Of a stretch of DNA of 34,309 bases, positions 26,156-34,309 are shown one piece after another. The translations under genes were made by a program, and so were the position numbers. The stretch's first letter is position 1; each line of letters begins with the position of its first letter. The notes beneath the pieces were generated by a model. That model did no database searches and was not told where the DNA came from. It saw only the letters and a list, made by a program, of their open reading frames with translations. This DNA comes from an uncultured Clostridia bacterium (lineage in GTDB: Bacteria > Bacillota > Clostridia > Oscillospirales > Oscillospiraceae), in contig CAMHPQ010000011.1 in NCBI GenBank assembly GCA_946187035.1, positions 1-34,309 of the forward strand. The letters are read 5' to 3'.

Positions 26156-27334
26156 ATGAAACGGAAACTTTCCATTCTGCTGGCGGCGGCCATGCTGCTG
26201 CTCTCTCTGGCGGGCTGCACCTCCACCGAGGTCCATAGCTATTCCGAGGATGAGGCCGCTTCCACCGAGGACGTCTTTGCCAACGCCCTGACTGCCTACG
26301 CCCCGGACAAGAAGGTGGGCACCATCGAGGGCACGCCGGTCTACTGGAACGAGTACGCCTACAGTCTGGCCAGTCTCGGCTCCCAGATCGCCAGCTATTC
26401 CGGTCAGGATCCCATGGACTGGAACGCCGTCTATGAAGAGGACAGCGGCAAGACCTACGGCGAGCTTTTGCAGGAGAGCGCCGTCCAGAGTCTGATCCAG
26501 TACCATGTCATCGAGGCCAAGGCAGCCGAGTACGGCGTGGAATTCGGCGAAGAGGGCGAGACCTTTGTGGAGGATCTGATCGCACAGACCAAGGCCGGTC
26601 TGGTGGGCGAGGACGGCACCGACGAGGACTTTGCAGCCGCGCTGAAGGGCTACTACGTGGATCTGGACGTCATGCGCTATCAGGGCAAGATCCAGTATCT
26701 CTATGACCACATTGCCGCAGAGCTCTTCGGGGAAGACGGCGAGAAGCTCTCCGACGAGGAAGTGTCCGCCTTCCTGGAGGAGCAGAATTATCTGAACGCC
26801 AAGCACATTCTCTTCAAGACCACGGACGACGAGGGCAACGATCTCTCCGACGCCGACAAGCAGGCCAAGCTCCAGCGGGCTCAGGCCGTCGCCGCCGAGC
26901 TGCAGGCCATCTCCGATCAGGACGCCCGGGTGACCCGGTTCGACGAGATCATGAACGCCGAGAGCGAGGACCCGGGTCTGGCTTACTACCCCGACGGCTA
27001 CGTGTTCACCTCCGGCGAGATGTACGAGGAGTTTGAAAACGGCACCGCCGATCTGGATTTCTACGAGGTCTCCGACGTGGTGACAACCGGCGCGGGCTAT
27101 CACGTGATTCTCCGCCTGCCCATCACCGCCGACTCCGTCATCGACCAGAACACCGACGGCAGCGACATCACGGTGCGCTATGCCGCCGCCAGTCAGGCGC
27201 TCTCCGATCTTGCCCAGGGCTGGATCGATGAGGCCGAGGTGAAGTGGGAGCCCGGCTTCGACAGTCTGGATCTGAGCCAGGTTTTCGCCGCCCACGAAGG
27301 CGCCGGCGGATTCTTCAAGAAGATCTTCGGATAA
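26156..27334 (+). CDS. Parvulin-type peptidyl-prolyl isomerase lipoprotein (PrsA/SurA-like)
   Basis: 392-residue extracytoplasmic foldase. The signal peptide ends in the lipobox LSLAGC with Cys21 as lipidation site, so it is anchored on the outer face of the membrane. An N-terminal chaperone-like helical domain (about 45-205) precedes a parvulin domain (about 214-320) recognisable by NAKHILFK at its start, the loop with DPGLAYYPDGYVF, and the closing VVTTGAGYHVILRLPI. The acidic composition is typical of exported proteins. AAAGGAG overlaps the mfd end. Whether it is the PrsA orthologue cannot be decided from sequence alone. A strong terminator follows. Confidence 0.88.
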   Translation: MKRKLSILLAAAMLLLSLAGCTSTEVHSYSEDEAASTEDVFANALTAYAPDKKVGTIEGTPVYWNEYAYSLASLGSQIASYSGQDPMDWNAVYEEDSGKTYGELLQESAVQSLIQYHVIEAKAAEYGVEFGEEGETFVEDLIAQTKAGLVGEDGTDEDFAAALKGYYVDLDVMRYQGKIQYLYDHIAAELFGEDGEKLSDEEVSAFLEEQNYLNAKHILFKTTDDEGNDLSDADKQAKLQRAQAVAAELQAISDQDARVTRFDEIMNAESEDPGLAYYPDGYVFTSGEMYEEFENGTADLDFYEVSDVVTTGAGYHVILRLPITADSVIDQNTDGSDITVRYAAASQALSDLAQGWIDEAEVKWEPGFDSLDLSQVFAAHEGAGGFFKKIFG

Positions 27335-27340
27335 AAAATT

Positions 27341-27375
27341 ACAGCACGCTGAAATCCAACAGCGTGCTGTTTTTA
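27341..27375 (+). terminator. Terminator after the parvulin gene
   Basis: Perfect 11-bp stem ACAGCACGCTG / CAGCGTGCTGT, 8-nt loop, then TTTTTA. Confidence 0.92.
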
Positions 27376-27414
27376 GGTTCATATACTAGTGTTCGGGGAA
27401 CTCGGAAAGAAACT

Positions 27415-27440
27415 GTAGGGCTGGCGTCCTCGACAGCCCG
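27415..27440 (+). repeat. REP-like palindrome copy D
   Basis: GTA + GGGCT, GGC bulge, GTC CTC GAC inner hairpin, AGCCC + G. It has the same ends as the RAYT-borne copies and shares the 12-nt core GGCGTCCTCGAC with copy E. Confidence 0.65.
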
Positions 27441-27532
27441 TGCAGAACGCATCAGAGAAACGTGTTGATTTCGGGCGATTGCGTACCCATTTCCAATTCG
27501 CCGTAGTCCCGTTGTCGTCCAACCAATTCCGC

Positions 27533-27559
27533 CGGGACGTCGAGGACGCCGTCCCCTAC
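27533..27559 (-). repeat. REP-like palindrome copy E (inverted partner of D)
   Basis: On the minus strand GTA + GGGGAC, GGC bulge, GTC CTC GAC, GTCCC + G. The inner core is identical to copy D while the outer stem bases differ in a compensating way (CT/AG in D, AC/GT in E). D and E point their GTAGGG ends outward, 145 bp end to end, like the A-B pair. Confidence 0.65.
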
Positions 27560-27580
27560 AAACTCCAATTTAACAATTCA

Positions 27581-27616
27581 GAAAAACCGCGCTGCAGACG
27601 AACAATCTGCAGCGCG
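27581..27616 (-). terminator. Terminator of asnS
   Basis: Minus-strand perfect 11-bp stem CGCGCTGCAGA / TCTGCAGCGCG, 7-nt loop, followed by GTTTTTC. Confidence 0.85.
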
Positions 27617-27631
27617 TTATCCTTTATTCGC

Positions 27632-29026
<1,395 letters not shown>

Positions 29027-29042
29027 GTGGACACCTTCTCAC

Positions 29043-29933
29043 TTAAACAATGATGGAAATGGGGGACGGATGATTGACCAGATGGACCACCTGGTGGGCG
29101 CCGCCGTCCTCGCCGTCCCGGGTCCAGGCCACCGGCTTTTCAAAGGTGACCGTCAGTTCCCTGGCCTGGAACATGATCACCTGGTCGTTGTCGTAATCTC
29201 TGGAGACAATGCGGTGCAGCAGGCGGGAGAAATGCCCTGCGCTCTTGGGTACCGGCACCAGCATTACCTCGAACATACCGTCGGAGAGGCCAACCAGATC
29301 GCGGTCCAGCTTCAAAACGCCGCCGGCCACGTTCACGGAGTTGGAGGCGCTTCCATAGAGGAATCTTCCCTCAACGACTCCGCCTTCATACTCCACCTTG
29401 GCGTTGTAGGCCTCCAGTCTCGGCAGATAGGCCGCCGCCTGCAGGAAATAGGCCGCGTGACCCAGGGCCTGCTTTTCGTTCTGGGGGGTCTCATAGCTCA
29501 CCTCAGTGAAGGCGCCGAAGGCCGCCACGTAGGTGAAGTAGTCCTTCTCCTGAAATCCGCCCACGTCAAAGGCGTGGGGCGTGCCCTCCACGATCCGTCT
29601 GGCGCAGTCCACCGCGTTTTTCGGCAGCAGGAGCGTGTTGGCCACGTCGTTGGTGGAGCCCATGGGGATATAGCCCAGCGGAGGCGGATCCTGCACCTGC
29701 ATGAGGCCCGCAACTACTTCGCTCAAGGTGCCGTCGCCGCCGATGCAGGCGATGACGTCAAAATCTTTGGCATACAGCGCCGCGAAGGCCGTGGCGTCCC
29801 CTCTCGCCTCGGTGAAAAACACCGTGGTGCGGTAGCCGCCGTTGGACAGCGTCTGCATGACCTCTGCGAAGTCGTGCTTATAGCCGCAGCGTCCCGCCTG
29901 CGGGTTGATAATCAGCATTAGTTTCTTTTTCAT
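29043..29933 (-). CDS. Diacylglycerol kinase family lipid kinase (YegS/BmrU/DagK-like)
   Basis: 296-residue cytosolic or peripheral lipid kinase of the DAGK catalytic family. The nucleotide-binding block is IACIGGDGTLSEVVAGL (G65-G66-D67-G68-T69), followed by GYIPMGSTNDVANTLLLP and the C-terminal beta-sandwich with LSDGMFEVMLV. Substrate (diacylglycerol, sphingosine-like or other lipid) cannot be read from sequence. The family recycles diacylglycerol for phospholipid and teichoic-acid metabolism in Gram-positive bacteria. It starts MKKKLMLIINPQAG, typical for the family. Confidence 0.9.
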   Translation of the reverse strand: MKKKLMLIINPQAGRCGYKHDFAEVMQTLSNGGYRTTVFFTEARGDATAFAALYAKDFDVIACIGGDGTLSEVVAGLMQVQDPPPLGYIPMGSTNDVANTLLLPKNAVDCARRIVEGTPHAFDVGGFQEKDYFTYVAAFGAFTEVSYETPQNEKQALGHAAYFLQAAAYLPRLEAYNAKVEYEGGVVEGRFLYGSASNSVNVAGGVLKLDRDLVGLSDGMFEVMLVPVPKSAGHFSRLLHRIVSRDYDNDQVIMFQARELTVTFEKPVAWTRDGEDGGAHQVVHLVNHPSPISIIV

Positions 29934-29959
29934 GGGCTACCCTCTAACAAAAGATAATT

Positions 29960-30000
29960 ACTCCATAAAATGCAAAGAGCATGGCGCAAAGCCATGCCCG
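29960..30000 (-). terminator. Probable terminator of rpsT
   Basis: Stem GCATGGC / GCCATGC (29979-29985, 29991-29997) with a 5-nt loop, extendable by outer ATGCAAA / TTTGCAT pairing; in the minus-strand transcript it is followed by TTTGCATTTTAT. The T tract is interrupted, so efficiency is uncertain. Confidence 0.6.
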
Positions 30001-30014
30001 TTATTTTGCATGAA

Positions 30015-30278
30015 TCAGCCCAGCGCGTTCAGCTTCTTTGCCATAGCGGACTTCTGGTGCGCGGCCTTATTCTTGTGGATCAGACCCTTGCCGGCGGCGC
30101 TGTCAACGGACTTGACGGCGGCCTGGAACGCGGCGTTGGCAGCCTCCTTATCACCGGAGACAACGGCTGCGTCGAACTTCTTCAGAACGGTCTTCATCGC
30201 GGACTTCTCAGCCTTGTTCTTGGCGTTCAGAGCCTTGGACTTGATGTCGTTCTTCATCACGGATTTGATGTTCGGCAT
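30015..30278 (-). CDS. rpsT: 30S ribosomal protein S20
   Basis: 87-residue basic protein binding 16S rRNA in the small-subunit body. The start at 30278 (MPNIKSVMKNDIKSK) is chosen over an in-frame ATG 33 bp upstream because it gives the conserved S20 N-terminus and has GGAGGTG upstream, at a rather long spacing of about 10 nt. Long helices rich in Lys and Ala (NKAEKSAMKTVLKK...NKAAHQKSAMAKKLNALG) match the family. It is monocistronic, with its own promoter and a terminator. It diverges from gpr, an arrangement frequent in clostridia and bacilli. Confidence 0.95.
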   Translation of the reverse strand: MPNIKSVMKNDIKSKALNAKNKAEKSAMKTVLKKFDAAVVSGDKEAANAAFQAAVKSVDSAAGKGLIHKNKAAHQKSAMAKKLNALG

Positions 30279-30317
30279 GTTTCGTAGACACCTCCTCATC
30301 GTATTCTGCATTTGTAG

Positions 30318-30346
30318 ATAATATCATCAACCAACTGAAAATGCAA
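30318..30346 (-). promoter_or_regulatory. rpsT promoter
   Basis: Minus-strand TTGCAT (30341-30346), 17-bp spacer, TATTAT (30318-30323), about 40 bp from the rpsT start. Confidence 0.75.
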
Positions 30347-30442
30347 GCTTTTTTTTCATTTCTTCGGTATAAATCTTTCGAGTTGTGGAAAAATGTTATG
30401 TGTACCACTGTATCTTGTGGTTTCAGGGAAGGAGAATGCGCT

Positions 30443-31267
30443 ATGATTCCGTTTCCGCGTACTGATTTGGCGGTGGAAGCCCAGACAAGAGCCGCGCCCA
30501 TGGCCGGTGTTGCGGCCGAGGAACACACGGAACAGGGCTTCCGGGTCGCTACGGTTACTATTTTAAATGAAGAGGCCTCTAAAAAGTTATGTAAACCAAT
30601 CGGCAGCTATTACACCATCACGCTGGACCCGGTGCTGCGCCGGGAGGACGCCGCCTTTTCCTCCGCTGCTGCGCTGATCTCCCGACTGCTCAAGGAGCTT
30701 CGTCCCCTCTCGGACGGAGCTTCCGCCCTTGTGATCGGTTTGGGCAATCGGGCCATTACACCGGACGCCGTCGGGCCGCGGGCTATGGAGTCGGTTTTGG
30801 CCACGCGGCACCTGCATCGACAGTTCCCCGGATCCTTTCCGGAGCTTCGCCCGGTCTCCAGCATCGCAGCCGGTGTATTGGGAGACACCGGCGTGGAGTC
30901 CGCTACGCTGGTTCAGGCATTGGTGCGGGATCTGCAGCCGGATCTGGTGATTGTTGTGGACGCTCTGGCCTGCGCGGAGTCGGAACGTCTCTGCCGCACC
31001 ATCCAGCTCACGGACACCGGCATTACGCCCGGTTCCGGCGTTGGTAATGATCGTGCCGCCCTCTCCGAGCAGGCTTTGGGGGTTCCCGTTTTGGCGGTGG
31101 GCGTTCCTACGGTCATGGACTTCCCCGGCGCGGAACCCGGTCTTTTCGTGACGCCTCGCAACATTGACTCTGTGGTGTCTGACTTTTCCAAACTCATTGG
31201 GTACTCCATCAACCTGGCGCTGCACCCGACCTTGAGCATTTCTGATTTTGATTTGCTGCTCAGTTGA
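30443..31267 (+). CDS. gpr: Germination (spore) protease GPR
   Basis: Aspartate-type endopeptidase that degrades small acid-soluble spore proteins during germination; made as a zymogen in the forespore. The start at 30443 is preferred because AAGGAG precedes it and the product then begins MIPFPRTDLAVEA, like the family; earlier in-frame ATGs have no ribosome binding site. The 274 residues contain VIGLGNRAITPDAVGP (Asp108) and VIVVDALACAESERLCRTIQLTDTGI (Asp173), the two aspartates matching Bacillus Asp127 and Asp193, then GSGVGNDR and VGVPTVMD. The protein is roughly 90 residues shorter than Bacillus GPR, because the insert before the C-terminal FVTPRNIDSVV block is missing. No clear forespore sigma-factor promoter could be assigned. 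Confidence 0.93.
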   Translation: MIPFPRTDLAVEAQTRAAPMAGVAAEEHTEQGFRVATVTILNEEASKKLCKPIGSYYTITLDPVLRREDAAFSSAAALISRLLKELRPLSDGASALVIGLGNRAITPDAVGPRAMESVLATRHLHRQFPGSFPELRPVSSIAAGVLGDTGVESATLVQALVRDLQPDLVIVVDALACAESERLCRTIQLTDTGITPGSGVGNDRAALSEQALGVPVLAVGVPTVMDFPGAEPGLFVTPRNIDSVVSDFSKLIGYSINLALHPTLSISDFDLLLS

Positions 31268-31268
31268 T

Positions 31269-31284
31269 TGTTTCACGTGAAACA
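31269..31284. other. parS centromere site 1
   Basis: Perfect 16-bp palindrome TGTTTCACGTGAAACA, identical to the canonical Spo0J/ParB loading site. It lies 2 bp after the gpr stop. Confidence 0.97.
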
Positions 31285-31294
31285 CTTCCGCCGA

Positions 31295-31310
31295 TGTTTC
31301 ACGTGAAACA
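31295..31310. other. parS centromere site 2
   Basis: Second perfect TGTTTCACGTGAAACA, 26 bp centre to centre from site 1 and upstream of the parA promoter. Confidence 0.97.
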
Positions 31311-31333
31311 AGAAAGAATCTGGAATTGAACAC

Positions 31334-31362
31334 TTGAAATAATTGACGCATGGTGTTATGAT
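31334..31362 (+). promoter_or_regulatory. parA-parB promoter
   Basis: TTGAAA (31334-31339), 17-bp spacer, TATGAT (31357-31362), 30 bp before the parA start. The nearest parS ends 23 bp upstream of the -35, so ParB spreading could affect it. Confidence 0.65.
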
Positions 31363-31392
31363 AACCAAAAACGCAAAACAGGAGAAACAGCA

Positions 31393-32184
31393 ATGGCAAT
31401 TACAATCGCTGTTGCGAACCAAAAAGGCGGCGTCGGCAAGACGACCACCTGCGTGAATCTGACCTGCGCGCTGAAAAAGCGTGGTCGTCGCGTGCTGCTG
31501 GTGGACTGTGATCCCCAGGGCAACAGCACCTCCGGCATGGGCGTGGAAAAGCAGATCCGTCCGAACTGCTATGACATGATGATTGAGGGCGCGCCCTCAA
31601 GGGAATGCATACAGCATACCAAGTGGGGCGATGTGCTCCCGGCCAATGTCAACCTTTCCGGCTGCTCCGTGGAGCTGGTACAGGTACCGAAACGGGAATT
31701 CGTTATGAAAACGGCGCTGTCAGATATTCAGGAGGATTACGACTTCATCCTGATCGACTGCCCGCCGTCCCTGGAGCTGCTGACCATCAACGCCTTGACC
31801 GCGGCCAACAGTGTGCTGGTGCCGGTGCAGTGCGAGTACTACGCGCTGGAGGGCATTGCCGACCTGATGCGCACCATCAAGATGTGCAACAAGGGGCCGA
31901 ATCCGGGCCTGAGCGTACAGGGGATCGTTATGACCATGTACGACGGCAGGACAAAGCTCTCCGATCAGGTGGTCACAGAGGTTCGCAGATTTTTCGGCAA
32001 AAAAGTATATAAAACCATGATTCCGCGGAACGTTCGCCTCTCTGAGGCGCCCAGCCACCGGAAACCGGCCATCGCCTATGACCGGGAGTCCAAGGGCGCA
32101 CGTGCCTACTTACATCTGGCGGACGAGCTCATCAAGCGGGAGAACAAGGCGGCCAAAAAGGCGAAGGAGGCCGCAGGTGAGTGA
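31393..32184 (+). CDS. parA: Chromosome partitioning ATPase ParA/Soj
   Basis: Small ParA (Soj) ATPase, 263 residues, without the N-terminal helix-turn-helix of plasmid ParAs. Deviant Walker A KGGVGKTTT (K11-G12-G13-V14-G15-K16-T17, with signature lysine K11), Walker A' LLVDCDPQGNSTSG and Walker B FILIDCPPSLELL are intact. It dimerises on DNA with ATP, is stimulated by ParB, and in Bacillus also controls DnaA. AGGAG precedes the start. parB starts 1 bp after its stop. Confidence 0.96.
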   Translation: MAITIAVANQKGGVGKTTTCVNLTCALKKRGRRVLLVDCDPQGNSTSGMGVEKQIRPNCYDMMIEGAPSRECIQHTKWGDVLPANVNLSGCSVELVQVPKREFVMKTALSDIQEDYDFILIDCPPSLELLTINALTAANSVLVPVQCEYYALEGIADLMRTIKMCNKGPNPGLSVQGIVMTMYDGRTKLSDQVVTEVRRFFGKKVYKTMIPRNVRLSEAPSHRKPAIAYDRESKGARAYLHLADELIKRENKAAKKAKEAAGE

Positions 32185-32185
32185 A

Positions 32186-33094
32186 ATGAGCAAAGAGAAA
32201 AAGAGAAGACTGGGCACCGGCCTGGACGCGCTGTTCGGGGAGGATTTGTCACTGGAGGCAGAAACCGAGGAAGCGGTATTCGAGCTGCCGGTCATCAAGA
32301 TCGAGCCCAGAGAGGATCAGCCCCGCCGCCGGTTCGACGAAGAGGCGCTGGAAGAGTTGGCCGAATCCATCCGACAGCACGGCCTGATCCAGCCCATCAC
32401 CGTGCGCCCGGAGGAAAACGGGTATTACCAGATCATCGCCGGCGAGCGCCGCTGGAGAGCCGCGAGGCTGGCAGGACTGGAGACCATTCCGGTTCATGTG
32501 CTGACGGTGGATGAGCAGAAAGCCATGGAAATGGCCCTGGTGGAGAACCTCCAGCGTGAGGATTTGAACCCCATCGAAGAGGCCATGGGCTACGAAATGC
32601 TCCAGCAGACCTACGGCATGACCCAGGAGGCTGTGGCCAGTTCCGTGGGCAGATCCCGCCCGGCCATCGCCAACGCGATCCGGCTGCTGGCCCTTGCGGA
32701 ACCGGTGCGAAAGTTGGTGGAGAGCGGCGAATTGTCCGCCGGGCACGCCAGAACCCTGCTGCCGCTGATTGATCCGGATGCGCAGCTGAATGTTGCCAAG
32801 ACGATTCTGGAGAAGAATTTGTCCGTCAGAAGGGCGGAAGCGCTGGTCGATCATCTGCTGAAGGAACCGGAAATGACAGGTTCGGTGCAGCGCAGAACAA
32901 GTTCGGTGGACTATCTGGGGGAGTGCGCCAGATCTCTGGAGCAGGCATTGGGCCGAAAGGTCCGGATGACCCAGGGCCGGAAGACCGGGAAAATTGAATT
33001 GGAATACTATGACGCGGATGACCGCGAGGCGCTTTTGGAGGCGCTGCAGCAGCTGCCGAAGCGTCAAAAGATGAAACAGGAGAGAGATACATGA
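32186..33094 (+). CDS. parB: Chromosome partitioning protein ParB/Spo0J
   Basis: CTP-dependent DNA clamp that loads at parS and recruits SMC. The start at 32186 gives MSKEKKRRLGTGLDALFGED, the conserved N-terminus with the ParA-stimulating basic segment; an earlier in-frame ATG lies inside parA. The 302 residues show the CTPase domain with GERRWRAARLAG (from G86) and ENLQREDLNPIEEA, a helix-turn-helix (MTQEAVASSVGRSRPAIANAIRLL) and a C-terminal dimerisation domain. It overlaps serS by ATGA, so the three genes are probably one transcript. Confidence 0.96.
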   Translation: MSKEKKRRLGTGLDALFGEDLSLEAETEEAVFELPVIKIEPREDQPRRRFDEEALEELAESIRQHGLIQPITVRPEENGYYQIIAGERRWRAARLAGLETIPVHVLTVDEQKAMEMALVENLQREDLNPIEEAMGYEMLQQTYGMTQEAVASSVGRSRPAIANAIRLLALAEPVRKLVESGELSAGHARTLLPLIDPDAQLNVAKTILEKNLSVRRAEALVDHLLKEPEMTGSVQRRTSSVDYLGECARSLEQALGRKVRMTQGRKTGKIELEYYDADDREALLEALQQLPKRQKMKQERDT

Positions 33095-34309
33095 TCGACA
33101 TTCGACTGGTAAGAGAGAATCCCGAGCTGGTTCGGGAGAACATGCGGAAAAAGTTCCAGGAGGACAAGCTGCCCCTGGTGGACGAGGTGCTGGAGCTGGA
33201 CAAGGCCAGCCGCGCGGCCATCAGCGAGGCCTCTGACCTCCGCGCCAAGCGCAACAGCCTGTCCAAGGAGATCGGCAAGCTCATGGGTCAGGCCAAGAAG
33301 GATCCCTCCAAAATGGAGGAGGTCGACGCCATCAAGGCCCAGGTCAACGCCCAGGCCGAGCGTCTGGCGGAACTGGAGAAACTGGAGGAGGAGTATCAGG
33401 CGAAGATCCGCGACATCATGATGCGGATCCCCCAGATCATCGACCCCTCTGTTCCCATCGGCCCCGATGACAGCTGCAACGTAGAAGTGCAGCGCTTCGG
33501 AGAGGCGAAGGTTCCGGATTTCCCGATCCCGTACCACACGGAGATCATGGAGTCTTTTGACGGCATTGATCTGGATGCCGCCCGCCGGGTCTCCGGCAAC
33601 GGCTTCTATTATCTTATGGGCGACATTGCCCGTCTCCATGAGGCGGTGCTGGCCTACGCCCGCGATTTCATGATCGGCAAGGGCTTTACCTACGTGATCC
33701 CGCCGTTTCTGATTCACGGTGCCGTGGTGGAGGGCGTCATGTCCTTCCCGGAGATGGACGCCATGATGTACAAGATCGAGGGCGAGGATCTCTACCTGAT
33801 CGGCACCTCCGAGCACTCCATGATCGGCCGCTATATTGACCAGATCCTGCCCGAGAGCGCGCTGCCTCAGACCATGACCAGCTACAGCCCCTGCTTCCGG
33901 AAGGAGAAGGGAGCCCACGGCATTGAGGAGCGCGGCGTATACCGCATCCATCAGTTCGAGAAGCAGGAGATGGTGGTCGTCTGCAAGCCCGAGGACAGCA
34001 TGTACTGGTATGAAAAGCTCTGGCAGAACTCCGTGGAGCTGTTCCGGAGCCTGGATATCCCGGTGCGTCAGTTGGAGTGCTGCTCCGGCGATCTGGCGGA
34101 TCTGAAGGTCAAGAGCTGCGACATTGAGGCCTGGAGCCCCCGCCAGCAGAAGTACTTTGAGGTCTGCTCCTGCTCCAACCTGGGCGACGCCCAGGCCCGC
34201 CGCCTGAAGATCCGCGTCAAGGGCAAGGACGGCAAGAAGTACCTGGCCCACACCCTGAACAACACCTGCGTGGCCCCGCCCCGCATGCTGATTGCCTTCC
34301 TGGAGAACA
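33091..34309 (+). CDS. serS: Seryl-tRNA synthetase, 3' end outside window
   Basis: Class II synthetase charging tRNA-Ser and tRNA-Sec. The first 406 codons are present and open to the right edge; about 20 or so should be missing. The N-terminal coiled-coil arm spans about residues 25-110 (RAKRNSLSKEIGKLM...AELEKLEEEY). The catalytic core shows LIGTSEHSMIG, motif 2 FRKEKGAHGIEERGVYRIHQFEKQEM, EVCSCSNLGDAQARR and the start of motif 3 (LNNTCVAPPRMLIAFLEN). The ATG overlaps the parB TGA (ATGA) with AGGAG upstream, so translation is coupled to ParB. Confidence 0.96.
   Translation, partial: MIDIRLVRENPELVRENMRKKFQEDKLPLVDEVLELDKASRAAISEASDLRAKRNSLSKEIGKLMGQAKKDPSKMEEVDAIKAQVNAQAERLAELEKLEEEYQAKIRDIMMRIPQIIDPSVPIGPDDSCNVEVQRFGEAKVPDFPIPYHTEIMESFDGIDLDAARRVSGNGFYYLMGDIARLHEAVLAYARDFMIGKGFTYVIPPFLIHGAVVEGVMSFPEMDAMMYKIEGEDLYLIGTSEHSMIGRYIDQILPESALPQTMTSYSPCFRKEKGAHGIEERGVYRIHQFEKQEMVVVCKPEDSMYWYEKLWQNSVELFRSLDIPVRQLECCSGDLADLKVKSCDIEAWSPRQQKYFEVCSCSNLGDAQARRLKIRVKGKDGKKYLAHTLNNTCVAPPRMLIAFLEN

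Noticed and set aside
30347..30442. Forespore sigma-G type promoter for gpr (GGTATA ... AATGTTA)
   Set aside because: Spacing between the two elements is about 20 bp, longer than usual, and the boxes are weak; not supportable.

Overview
This GC-rich window spans the replication origin region of a bacterial chromosome. The order dnaA-dnaN-S4 protein-recF-remB-gyrB-gyrA, a germination protease (gpr), Soj/Spo0J-type parA-parB with canonical parS sites, strong Shine-Dalgarno sites and a TPP-riboswitch-controlled ECF thiamine component (thiT) point to an endospore-forming Firmicute. GC content and protein sequences suggest an Oscillospirales-type gut clostridium; that last step is inference.

Layout. 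Positions 1-392 are the 3' end of IMP dehydrogenase, followed by a terminator. A RAYT-type REP transposase (522-1016) carries two palindromic repeats inside its own frame. On the minus strand follow thiT with its TPP riboswitch, a CPBP membrane protease, mutS and miaB. mutL points the opposite way behind a highly structured leader that also holds a 50-codon ORF. Next come cardiolipin synthase, a membrane protein, a DUF4097 adhesin-like protein and rnhA. From 12.3 to 22.2 kb lies the co-oriented minus-strand replication cluster rnhA-gyrA-gyrB-(156-aa membrane protein)-remB-recF-S4-dnaN-dnaA. mfd and a parvulin lipoprotein run rightward from the dnaA-mfd divergent region. asnS, a DagK-type lipid kinase and rpsT are on the minus strand. 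gpr, two parS sites, parA, parB and a truncated serS close the window.

How it works together. The dnaA-dnaN gap has the architecture of a basal origin unwinding module: TAG-type DnaA-trios, a 3-nt spacer, then tandem DnaA-box-like 9-mers. The origin is therefore placed there, with parS about 10.5 kb away for ParB loading. Gyrase, sliding clamp, RecF, MutS/MutL, Mfd and RNase HI make this a replication and repair neighbourhood.

Most unusual features: (1) a family of GTAGGG...CCCG hairpins, two copies inside the RAYT gene and three in intergenic regions, with covarying stems and inverted-pair (REPIN-like) arrangement; (2) multi-hairpin leaders in front of mutL and dnaA; (3) a short ORF translationally coupled to mutL; (4) several other dispersed inverted repeats inserted in the replication operon.
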